Source of the DNA: a virus
Virus record (IMG/VR): IMGVR_UViG_3300020171_000059
Coordinates: 1-43,952 of that record
Length of the DNA stretch: 43,952 nucleotides
Direction: 5' to 3' (one strand)
Position numbers and translations under genes: made by a program. Positions 21,192-30,900 of the stretch are shown in pieces. The notes under the pieces are model-generated. The model saw only the letters and a program-made list of their open reading frames with translations. It did no database searches and had not been told where the DNA came from. The stretch's first letter is position 1. Each line of letters starts with the position of its first letter.

Positions 21192-22249
21192 CACTGAAAG
21201 ATGAAGCATTAGCCAGGGAATTGAAGCGGCCGGCGCGGGTGGCGGCGGCAGTGCCGGCGGAGCAGAGGAACCCACCCCTGTCCCCTCCAAGGAGGGGAGA
21301 GGAGTTTGCCGAACTGGATAAGTGGTATGCGAAGAAGATGGAGGAAGTGGAGGTTAAACGGGCGGAGAAGGAAGCGAAGACATTTCTGACGATGCCGACG
21401 CGGGCGGAGGTGTTTGGGGCGATCCAGGGGGTAGTGCGTGGGATCCAGGACAGGTTTGCCAGCCGGGAGGACGTGGGGAAAGTGGTGGGCGGGGTGATCC
21501 GGGACCTGAATCAACGCCAATATGTGACGAAAGAGGAGGCAAAGAAGATAGCGCGCGACGCGGTGCCCAGCACATTGCGGGGCTTGGACGCTTCGGGGGA
21601 CAAGCGGACGGGGAACACGTTGCTCCTGGCGGTGGGGGGAGCGAGTGGTACGGATTCGGCGTATTGGGGGCAGTTGGCGGCGGGTGGCGGGGTGGACTTC
21701 TCCAAAGTGGCGCTGGGTTTTACGAAAAGCGGGACGACGATCACGATCCTGGCGGGTGAGATTGACCGGATCGCGGTGGGGTCGGCGGCGCTGGTGGTGG
21801 CGAATAATGGCATTATCTATGTACGGCGGACAATAGCCGATAATACGATGCTGGTGGCAACGGCGGCAAGTGTGCCGGCGAATGACGCGACGTATGGGTA
21901 TTACCGATTATATCAATTCAGCGTTACGGGGACTGCACCGAACGAAGTGGCGACACTTAAAATGGCATTCAGGCCGTTCGATATTGACGGAATCAAGATT
22001 CCATTTGGGACCGCGGGATCACCTCACCTTATATGGAGTGCGGCGGCGGGGGCATGGGGAATAGGACTTGTTGTTCCAAGTGGTACGGCCGAAACGCCGC
22101 ATTTGATATGGAATGCAGGAACGAGTGCCTGGACCGCGGGATTGATCGAATCCGATTGCCTACCCGAAGGCGGGATTCAATATCAGGTATTACAACGGAA
22201 TGGATCGGGAGATGCCGTGTGGGATTGGACTCGGTGGGCGATTGTATGA
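21188..22249 (+). CDS. Tail/structural protein with inserted palindrome
   Basis: 353 residues from ATG 21188, overlapping the upstream stop. N-terminal helical charged region (LDKWYAKKMEEVEVKRAEKEAK), a Gly/Thr-rich beta region (AVGGASGTDSAYWGQLAAGG) and a C-terminus with two copies of GTA.(S/T)PHLIW. Residues ~26-37 (NPPLSPPRRGEE) are the translation of a CCCCTCCAAGGAGGGG palindrome, a dispersed repeat. Function unknown; fibre or baseplate part by context. Confidence 0.55.
   Translation: MTLKDEALARELKRPARVAAAVPAEQRNPPLSPPRRGEEFAELDKWYAKKMEEVEVKRAEKEAKTFLTMPTRAEVFGAIQGVVRGIQDRFASREDVGKVVGGVIRDLNQRQYVTKEEAKKIARDAVPSTLRGLDASGDKRTGNTLLLAVGGASGTDSAYWGQLAAGGGVDFSKVALGFTKSGTTITILAGEIDRIAVGSAALVVANNGIIYVRRTIADNTMLVATAASVPANDATYGYYRLYQFSVTGTAPNEVATLKMAFRPFDIDGIKIPFGTAGSPHLIWSAAAGAWGIGLVVPSGTAETPHLIWNAGTSAWTAGLIESDCLPEGGIQYQVLQRNGSGDAVWDWTRWAIV
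21268..21304 (+). repeat. In-frame CCCCTGTCCCCTCCAAGGAGGGGAGAGGAG palindrome
   Basis: Stem CCCCTCC/GGAGGGG inserted near the N-terminus of the 21188-22249 gene without disturbing the frame. Confidence 0.75.
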
Positions 22250-23286
22250 CACCATTTACTCCAGTTGCAAATTGGCCTTTAGGCGGACAGGATTTGACAG
22301 CCGCCAATGAGATTATTACGTCCTATTTTGAGCATCGGAAGGTGCTGGGGCATGTGCCTAGTATGTATTCTCTTTTAGCGGCGGGTGATAATGCCCAGCG
22401 CGTCTATAACAATCCGAGTTGGGGCGGGGACGGGCAAGGTGAAAGTGTATTTCAGGAAATGCAAAAATGGATGGAAGATAACTGTGGAAGTTTCTTGAAT
22501 ACAACTAACGCTACCAGCTTTTTGACCGAAGATAAGAGCGATTTTGTGTATTTCACAAGAACGACTTGGCAGGAAGCGGCGGGGTTGAATGTGAGTGCAA
22601 TCCAATTTGAAAGTTACCGGCGCAAGGTAGCTATGGTTGATGATTGGAGTTACGGCACATTTTTACCGGGGGATATACGGGGGCCGTGGTGTTTCGAGGA
22701 TTTGCAAAAGGGGTTGAACGCTTTGAAGCGGACGAAGTGCGGAGGGTGGGACGATCAGTATGGCTGGGTATATCCTTATAGTGAACATAAATATGTGCAT
22801 TGGTACGGATATATCAATCCTCCCTGGCCGGATTTCCCGACGGCTGCCGAAATGCGGGCGACTATTAAGGCGCAGTTTGATGCGCAGGAGTGGCATTATA
22901 ATCAGGCGGAGGGGTATTTTTTAATCAGTGCCTCGGAAAAATTTATCACCAGTCCCTATGGCAACTATGAATTACACGCGGAACGCAATAGATTATATCA
23001 ATCCCTAGGCTTGCCGGAGGTGAATCGAAAGGTTGATATTTATATTTTTACCAACTCGGATCCAAATTATTTCGATCTCGACGGAAACAATCTGGTTCCA
23101 GACAAGTGGACACTTTACCGAAGTGACGATGAAACGTCCGAAACCCCTATCATTTTGAATTGGATCAGCGATGTTGCCGCTTGTCCGCTCCATGATGGTC
23201 CGGGAGCATGGATTCAGAGTTCGCAGAGCCCGTATAGTTTTCCGAGATATGTGCTCAAATGGCAGTTCTCAAACGGCGAAGATTAA
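22246..23286 (+). CDS. Hypothetical virion-associated protein
   Basis: 346 residues from ATG 22246 (ATGA overlap). Aromatic-rich with WSYGTFLPGDIRGPWCFEDL, GWVYPYSEHKYVHWYGYINP and KVDIYIFTNSDPNYFD. DNA is AT-richer than the flanking genes, as in the fibre tips at 15-17 kb. No family recognised; a receptor-binding or enzyme-like tip is possible from position and composition. Confidence 0.5.
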   Translation: MTPFTPVANWPLGGQDLTAANEIITSYFEHRKVLGHVPSMYSLLAAGDNAQRVYNNPSWGGDGQGESVFQEMQKWMEDNCGSFLNTTNATSFLTEDKSDFVYFTRTTWQEAAGLNVSAIQFESYRRKVAMVDDWSYGTFLPGDIRGPWCFEDLQKGLNALKRTKCGGWDDQYGWVYPYSEHKYVHWYGYINPPWPDFPTAAEMRATIKAQFDAQEWHYNQAEGYFLISASEKFITSPYGNYELHAERNRLYQSLGLPEVNRKVDIYIFTNSDPNYFDLDGNNLVPDKWTLYRSDDETSETPIILNWISDVAACPLHDGPGAWIQSSQSPYSFPRYVLKWQFSNGED

Positions 23287-23303
23287 ACTGAAAGGCGGGA
23301 AAT

Positions 23304-24914
23304 ATGGCTATACTTGACATACCAGGAAACGAGACGCGGGCTGAACGATTGGCGCGATTGCGGAGGGGGACGTTCGTGCCGGGGACGAGTTTCGAGAATC
23401 AGGGTGGGATCGGACCGGGCCGATTCTTCAATCCGGGCCGGATCGCCGGCACGGTGCCGCAGGCGGCGGGAGAATGGGGAAGAGGTCAGCGGTCAGAGAT
23501 CAGAGATCAGATAGGAGCGGGCCCGCCTGCCGGCGCGGCGAGGCCGCCCGTTACCGAACCCCAAGCTGTATCGCCGGACCAGCGGGCGCAATTTGACAGG
23601 GCACAACAGGAATTCAAGGCTCTTGAATGGGGTGGCGGGACGCGTGTGACTCCCGCTTTCGGACCGCCGGGCGCTTCCATGCTGCAAGCCCCAGGGCCAA
23701 GTGCGGTGACGACGGTGCATCCGGGCGGCCAGGCTCCAGGCTTCGCTCAAGAGCTACGCCCTGGCACGCCAGGCTACGCCCTGGCAGGGCAGGCGCCCCC
23801 CGTCGCTCCCCCCGTCGCTCCCGGAGCTATGGGGGGCAGGCAAGGAGCTATGCCGGGGCAGGCCCCGGTGTCAATGGTGGATCAGATGCTGGCTGGACCG
23901 CCTGGAAGAGGTCAGGGGAAAGAGGTCAGAGCCACAGAGGTCAGAGGTCAGACGGAGGGAATGGGACCTTCAGGCTTTGGCGGGACTATGCGGCCGATTA
24001 ACCTGCCGGCTGGGACGGATTTACTGGCGGTTAAGGCGCCATTGACCGGCGTAGAAGATGATCCTGTATTGGCGACACGCCGACAAGAGTTCGATCGGAA
24101 CTTGGTGGACTATCTGCGGCGTCCGGATTGGAAGAGCCGGGAGGAATATGAACGGGGCTTGACGCAGATACCGGGGGCTGGGCAGGAGATCATGGCGCAT
24201 ATCCAGCAGAGGGCGATGGAGAATATGCCGACGGGGATGCGGCAGGAATGGGAACAGACGGAGGCGAATCGGGTGGCGTCAGCTAAGGCGTTGAGCGCGG
24301 CGGCGGCGAGTGAGGCGGCATACCAGCGCTTTATGAATACCCCGAATGTTACAGAGGCGCAACGGACGGCATTCCATGAGAATTTTGAGCGGACGCCGGA
24401 AGGCTGGAAGCCGGCGAAGTTGTCGTCGTGGGAGAAGAGGGAAATGTCGATGAAGAATTTCATGGAGACGGCATCTCCAGCAGCTATTGCGGAATACGAG
24501 AAGGAATATATGATGACGCCGGAAGGGTCGCGGCGGCGAGTGACGCAGATGGATGCTTTTATGCGGTCGGAGGAGTTGGGAAGGAGGGCAAGCGGAGCGG
24601 GTGCGGCGCCGGCGGCGGCGCCGGAGGATAAACGCGGATATTTGGCTCGGCAGTTTGGGACGCCGGCGGCGCCGGCGGCCGCGCGGCCCCCCGTCGCCGG
24701 GGAGGCTATGGGGGGCAGGCCCTCCGTCGCCGGGGAGGCTATGGGGGGCAGGCCGGGAGAGTTTGCTTTGGGAGAAGAAGCAGCGGGGTCTCCATTGCCG
24801 ACGGCCGCATCGGGCCCGACTTCAATGCCAGTGATAGGGGAAGTCCGGAAGGGATACAGATATAATGGTGGGGATCCGGGTCGGCCGGGGAGTTGGGAGA
24901 GAATATCGGAATGA
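23304..24914 (+). CDS. Hypothetical protein heavily invaded by repeats, upstream of the polyvalent protein
   Basis: 536 residues. Conserved-looking parts: the N-terminus (AILDIPGNETRAERLARL), a helical centre (about 250-400: FDRNLVDYLRRPDWKSREEY...) and the C-terminus (EVRKGYRYNGGDPGRPGSWE). Between them lie translated repeats: GQRSEIRDQ (23482), PGFAQELRPGTPGYALAGQ (23741), PPVAPGAMGGR (23798), GKEVRATEVRGQ (23907) and two PPVAGEAMGGR-type units (24685-24753). The C-terminal YRYNGGDPG..GSWE is a motif I associate with internal virion or ejection proteins only by memory. The stop overlaps the giant gene's ATG. Confidence 0.5.
   Translation: MAILDIPGNETRAERLARLRRGTFVPGTSFENQGGIGPGRFFNPGRIAGTVPQAAGEWGRGQRSEIRDQIGAGPPAGAARPPVTEPQAVSPDQRAQFDRAQQEFKALEWGGGTRVTPAFGPPGASMLQAPGPSAVTTVHPGGQAPGFAQELRPGTPGYALAGQAPPVAPPVAPGAMGGRQGAMPGQAPVSMVDQMLAGPPGRGQGKEVRATEVRGQTEGMGPSGFGGTMRPINLPAGTDLLAVKAPLTGVEDDPVLATRRQEFDRNLVDYLRRPDWKSREEYERGLTQIPGAGQEIMAHIQQRAMENMPTGMRQEWEQTEANRVASAKALSAAAASEAAYQRFMNTPNVTEAQRTAFHENFERTPEGWKPAKLSSWEKREMSMKNFMETASPAAIAEYEKEYMMTPEGSRRRVTQMDAFMRSEELGRRASGAGAAPAAAPEDKRGYLARQFGTPAAPAAARPPVAGEAMGGRPSVAGEAMGGRPGEFALGEEAAGSPLPTAASGPTSMPVIGEVRKGYRYNGGDPGRPGSWERISE
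23741..23851 (+). repeat. Cluster of in-frame dispersed repeats (TTCGCTCAAGAGCTACGCCCTGGC and C5...G6 palindrome)
   Basis: Two CTACGCCCTGGCA units, then CCCCCGTCGCTCCCCCCGTCGCTCCCGGAGCTATGGGGGGCAGG. Encodes FAQELRPGTPGYALAGQAPP and APGAMGGRQGA. Confidence 0.75.
24685..24753 (+). repeat. Two in-frame copies of the C5...G6 palindrome
   Basis: CCCCCGTCGCCGGGGAGGCTATGGGGGGCAGG twice in tandem, encoding PPVAGEAMGGRPSVAGEAMG. Confidence 0.8.
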
Positions 24915-27900
24915 GTGAGCCTTGGGAAGATTTTGCGTCAGGCTTCGTAGGACTACGCCCTGACAAGCCAGATGGAGTGGCTACGGCGACTGAGCGGCCG
25001 CCATGGGAGGATTTTGCCCTGGCGGGGTCTCCAGGAAGCTATATCGAGGATCAGCAGGGGCGGCGGGTGACGCCAGGCCGCGGGACGAGCTATGTTGCCC
25101 AGCCGGCGACGGGTCGGGCTGTGTTTTTCGAGCCTGAAGAGGTGGGAGCGGCCAGGACAAGGGAGAGTGTGGTGCCGGGCTTTCCAGAAGAGGTCAGAGG
25201 TCAGAGGTCAGAGGTCAGCCGGAGGCCGCTAGTGGCGCCAGAAGCCAGGCCGATCGAGCAGAGACCGCTGCCGCTGGGACCGGGCCTGCGTGGGCCTCCG
25301 GCGGTGACGGGTGTGACGCAGAATGTGCCCTGGATGGCGGAAGCTGACTTGGGGGCGCGACCGCCTCCGCCTGCCCGCGTGCCATTGCTGAAAGCGCGGG
25401 GGATCGCAGGGGACGTGGCGCGGACGGCGGTGAGCGCGGGAGCCGTGCTGGCAGAGAAGGGCGCGCAAATCGTGGGGGGCCTGGAAGAGACAGCCGAGAG
25501 CATTACCGGCCTGCCACAGGCAATCCGGAACAGGGCATTCACCTTTTTATGGCAGGCGTTTCCCGATCAAATGCAGGAGTTTCAGGCAAGCCGGGCTACG
25601 CCGCCAACCCAGCCGCTGGCAGAATCGAGGTTGCAACAAATCAGGGGACAAGGGGAACAAATCGCCGGCGGATTTATGACGGCAGTAGAGGAGACGCACC
25701 GGGAGGCGCTGGATGAGATTCGCAAGCAGGGTGGGATCCCGGCCTACGTGGCGCAACAGATCGGGGAAGGAGCGCTATCGCTGGCCGTTGACCTGGCAAT
25801 GCTGAAGGGGATCAGCGGGGCCCAGCCGGGGGAATTGACGGGGACCATCTCCAGGATGCGAGAAGCGGCGTTGCAGAACGCGAAAATATCAACAGCGGTC
25901 TATGCGAGCACACCCGGGACACCAGAAGAGAAATTAAACTCCGCAATGCGAACCGCAGCCTACCTGGGCGCACCCACGGCGGCATCGCAATTAACTCGGA
26001 CGTGGATGGCGAAGACAGCAGCAGTCCTGGCATTGGCCGGATTGAACACGGAAAATTATGTCAAGGGGCTCCAGTCGGCACACCAACAGGCGGAGGCCTC
26101 GGGGCGGCCGGAGGATTGGCCGAAGTATGCCATAGCAACGATCGGCGTCCAAGGCATGACGGATCTGATGTTTGGCATCCTGACACAAGGGAAGAAAGAT
26201 ATCAACGCGCAGGATTGGATCCGGCAGGTCCGGGCCAAGAGCGATGTACTGGCCGATGAAGCCTGGGTGCGGAATCGGCAGACCATTCTTTACCGATCCC
26301 GGCATGGCACACCTACCGAGAAAGCGTCGGCCTTTGAGGAATTAAGGAAAATGGATGTAGGGATCGTGAGTCCGGAAGCAGCGCCGGCGGCGGAAGCACG
26401 AAGAGCGGAAGGATTATTGCCAGTACAAGGAGGTTTATATGATCAGGCAAGTCAAAGGGGGATGGAAGGTATTGTCGGAAGAGGGGCGGAACCTGGGCGG
26501 GCCGTACCCGAGCCGGGAGCAGGCGCAGGAGCGGTTGCGCGAGGTGGAGTACTTCAAGCACCGCCCTTCGCAAGGGCGGCTACGGGGGGCAGGCCGGTGC
26601 CCGCGCCGGTCCCGGGTGGAATTAGAGGCGCAGCGCCTGGGCAGATAGGCAGACCCCCCGTCGCTCCAGGAGCTATGGGGGGCAGGGGCGTGGCGGTTGG
26701 GGCGGTAGGACCGCCGGCGGCGGGGCTGGCGCCGATCGCACCGGAGTTGATGACGCGGGAAGTATCATTGGAAGATCGTGTTGTTTGGCTTGGTCCTAAA
26801 CAGATACGCAATGCCGCCAAAGAACTAATGTTACACGGGTTGTCGGTTGGTGAAATTGAAAATTATCTTACAGGCAAAATAAAAGCATCAGATTTAATCC
26901 CCAGAAGTCCGCCTGAAGCTAAAGAGGATTGGTATAATCTTTTAGCAGAAATTGAAATACGACGCGATGCTTTTTTCAAACGCCCATTAAAAGTATCTGA
27001 ACTTGAGTATTATAAAACTGCTCCTCCTCCTGGCTACGTTCGCGAAGGCGACCGCTATGTGTTTAAGCCTGCACCCGAAGTCCCTGCCGCGGCGGCGGAA
27101 TGGCCTATTGAGCGGATTACGGCACGGTTGCAAGAACTTGGTATTCCGGCGGATGCGGCGCCACGGACAGCCGCCGCAGTCCAGAAGGTCCTACAAACCG
27201 GAGATCTTACGGGCGGGATCCTTGATCCGAGGAATAATAATGCAAGAGGCCTCTTCGTCGAGATTACCGGGGTTATGTTGCCGAAGACGATTAAGGGCAC
27301 GAAGGCGGCGGTTGCGGAATGGTATGCGGGGAAGGCGGCGGCGGTATCTGGCGTTCCGGCCGGGCAAGCCGGCCGGGGCGCGGAAGTTGCGGGGGCACCG
27401 GTGCCGATAACAGCCGCTCAGGCCGCGGATCAGAAGGAGAGTGTAAAGCGGATTAAGGCTAGTACGGGATTTCCGAAGGCGCAGCCGCTGGTCACGGTCA
27501 TGGGGAAGGCGATTCCGAAAAGAATGACTCTGCCGGTCCTTGCAACGATGCACGTGCAGGATGGGGTGGGGATGGCGACGGACCTGGAAACGACGGTGCG
27601 GATGAAGTCGGTGCTGAAGAATGGGCTGTATGAGAAGGTGGGGACGGAGTTTGTGCGGTCTTCGATCGAGCCGGAAGAATTCCCGCCGGCGCCGGCTCTG
27701 ACGGGCGAACGGGCTATGATCCGGTTTCCGGATGGGCCGGCCCTGCTGGATGCTTTGAAGAAGGTGGGGATGGCGCAATCGGAAGATGAAACGCGCCATG
27801 TTCTGATGCACACTTTATTTGAGGTTGGGGAAGGCGGGATCTGGCTGGTGGCGACGGATGGCCGGCGGCTGACGCGTAGTTTTGTGCAGGGCGATACCGG

Positions 27901-30900
27901 GGGATTAAAGGTCGGAGAACGGTACATTGTGCGGAGCGGAACAACGGAGATGTTGCAGGCTGATAAGGCGGCGCCGGCGTGGCAGATGAACGTGGAGGTG
28001 GAGGCGAAGGAGACTGGCGGCCTGATCCGGATCGAGAATGGGAATATGGAAGTGACCGGGAAGTTGATGGATGGAACGTATCCGAATTTCCGGCAGGTTA
28101 TCCCGGCGCAACAGGATGTGTCCTGGACGGTGGATAAGGAGAAGGTGCTGGCGGCGCTGAAACAGCTCAAACCGTTTTTGAAGAAACAGAAGAATCCGCA
28201 AATCGCCTTGGAGATTGTTCAAGGGAAACTGAGCATCCGGAATATATCGGAAGAAAAGGAATACGCGCGGACGATCGAGGTGCCGGTGGAAGTCGGCGGG
28301 TTGATGAAGCCGGCGGATAGTATGACGATCCTGATGCCGCTGAAGACGGAGGGCGGACCGGCGCCGGAAGTAAAGGAAGGTGAAAAGCCGGTTGCTGCAG
28401 TGGCTCCGCATATCACCCTTAATCCGGATTTCTTTGCGGATGCGTTGAACGCGGTGGGCGAGGCCCAGGTGAAGCTGGGGGTAGGAGCTGGTGAGGACCG
28501 GTATCTGACGCCAATGATTATTCAGGGGGCGATGTTACCGGCGGCCAGGGAAGAGGTCAGAGCCGCAGAGGTCAGCCCCCTACGCCCGGCTCCGGAGGGC
28601 CAGGGAGGTCAGCCGGAAAAGAAGAGGGGGCGGAAGGCGGGGAAGGCCATGGCGGCGCCGGAGGAGGAGTTGCGGGTGGGACGGGAGGGAATCACGCCGG
28701 AACAGGATGCGATCTATCTGGATGCCGTGAACCGGGGCGATACGGCGACCATGCAGAGGATGGTGGACGAGGCGGCAAAGAAGGCGGGATATAATGTTGG
28801 GCCGATTGACGATCTGTATATTCGTACAAAGGCGCACATTCCCGATAAACCAAGTGGTGCTTTGCTGGATGCGTGGAAACTCGGACAGGAAGTGGCGAGG
28901 GCAGGAGAACGTCACGGATTCGAAACCATCTATATTACAGGAACAACAATAGATCATACGACATTAGAGAGCGAGTTACGGGATGTCGGCGAAGAGAATT
29001 TGGCCGATAGGTTGGCTGAATATTACGAGAAAAGCGATGATGCCCCAGGAGAGTTCGCTGCATATAAAGATGGACTTCGTTCTGCAGATGAATCATGGGA
29101 TATCCCCGAATTTCGCGTTGCATGGCGTTATTCTCTTCCTCCTGAAAGCGGTGCGTCCTTTAACTATCGTGACCAAGAAATACAAGATGGTGTCAGTACT
29201 GTTGCGCTTCTGACCATAAAGAATCAAACAGGGGAAGGCACTGCGGACTGGTATCACGCCGGAGGTGCTGATGCTTCCGTAAAATGGAAAAAAATATTTA
29301 TCGGAGGATGGTATTTTGGTGCCAGGGGATCAGATGGAGAGCCATTACTTTCGCAACCAGTCGTCTTAACGCAGGATATCCGCGATATTAAATCCGCTAA
29401 CTCTTTGACTCGAGACTCCGCCGACAACGTGATTCCGCTGTCGAGGCGATTTGATACGGGTGAAGCTCTTGAGGGCACTTCTATGCCAGGCAAGCCGGCG
29501 CCGAAGGGCAAGAAGGCTGGGGCGGCCATGGCGGCTCCGGAGGAGGAGTTGGCGATACCGATGCCGGGCAGGCCGGAAGAAGGCGCGCCAGCAGTGGCGG
29601 GCCCGGCGGAGCAAGTCCGGCCGCCGCCGGTGGCGGCTGGGTTGACGGAGATTGGCGCGGAATATGGCAAGGCGGCGCCGGCGTTGCCGCCGGAGGACGA
29701 TCCGGGGTATAGCGTCTTCCCGCTGGAGTTGCCGGAGATGGTGCGGCTGGCGAAGACGTTGACGGGGAAATACCCGGTGGTGCGGCGCAGGGGGATGCGC
29801 GGGGCGGCTGGGTTGTACCAGGGTGGCGGGAAGCCGGGTGAGGGTCAGCAGATCAGTATCCTGGCGAGTCTGTACGATCGAGTGACGAAGTTCGAGAAGG
29901 CGATGAAGCTGATGGAGTTGTCGGGCCTGGCGCGGGAGGAAGGGCTGGCGTTGAGCGATCCGGGAACCAGGGCCGGGATCAAGGCGGAATATGAGGCGTG
30001 GCTGGCACAGAAGCGTGAGGAACGGAAGGATATGCCGCCGGTGTTTGCCCTGAAGACGCTGGCGCATGAGATTGGGCATGCGAAGGATTATGAGCCGCTG
30101 GAGGACGTGAAGGGGCGTGGTAATATATTCGCGCATATCGGGAGTCTGGCGGACTATATCAAGCAGTCGTTTCCGAAGAAGCCGGGGGACGATATGGGGC
30201 TGTTGCCGGAGACGCGGCGGAAGTTACGGAATGAGGCGCAAAGGGAGGCCCGGGCGGAATTGGGGAAGCAGGCGGAGAAGGAAGAGGTTGCGGCGCGGAC
30301 GAAGGAAATTTACGCGGGGTTGATTAGTGACAAGATGGCGGAAGAGGGGCTGGCAACCTATGAGGAGCTGATGACGGAGTTGAAGCCGATGATCGCCTGG
30401 TGGCATGGGGCGGAGACTATCCCGGAATACTATGACAGTGATCCGTCGGAGATGTACGCGGAGGCGTTGTCGGTCTGGTTGAATAACCCGGCGGCGGCCC
30501 AGAAGCGGGCGCCGGCGTTTAATGCAATGCTCTATGCCTATATGGAACGCAAACCGGAGTTTAAGGCGGCATATGAGAAGGTGATGGATTTGATCGGGCG
30601 GAGCGCGGTTTATGAAGAACGCGACCGGATAATGACGATGGAGATGAAGCAGGCTAATAAGGACGTGCAGGCTTGGCTGGAGTTACAGCATACGCGGACT
30701 TGGCGGGAACGGAAGGACCTGATGCGCCGGCAAATAGATCGGCAGTTGGGGCCAATCCAGCAGAGGGTGGTGGCGCTGATGTCGAAGCCGATCCTGAAAC
30801 AGATGCAGGCGGCGGCGGTGGATCGGGCCCGGGGCGAGCTGGGGACGGATGCCCAGCCGGCGGCCGTGGACGCCCTGGCGGCCAGGCATTACGCGGAGGC

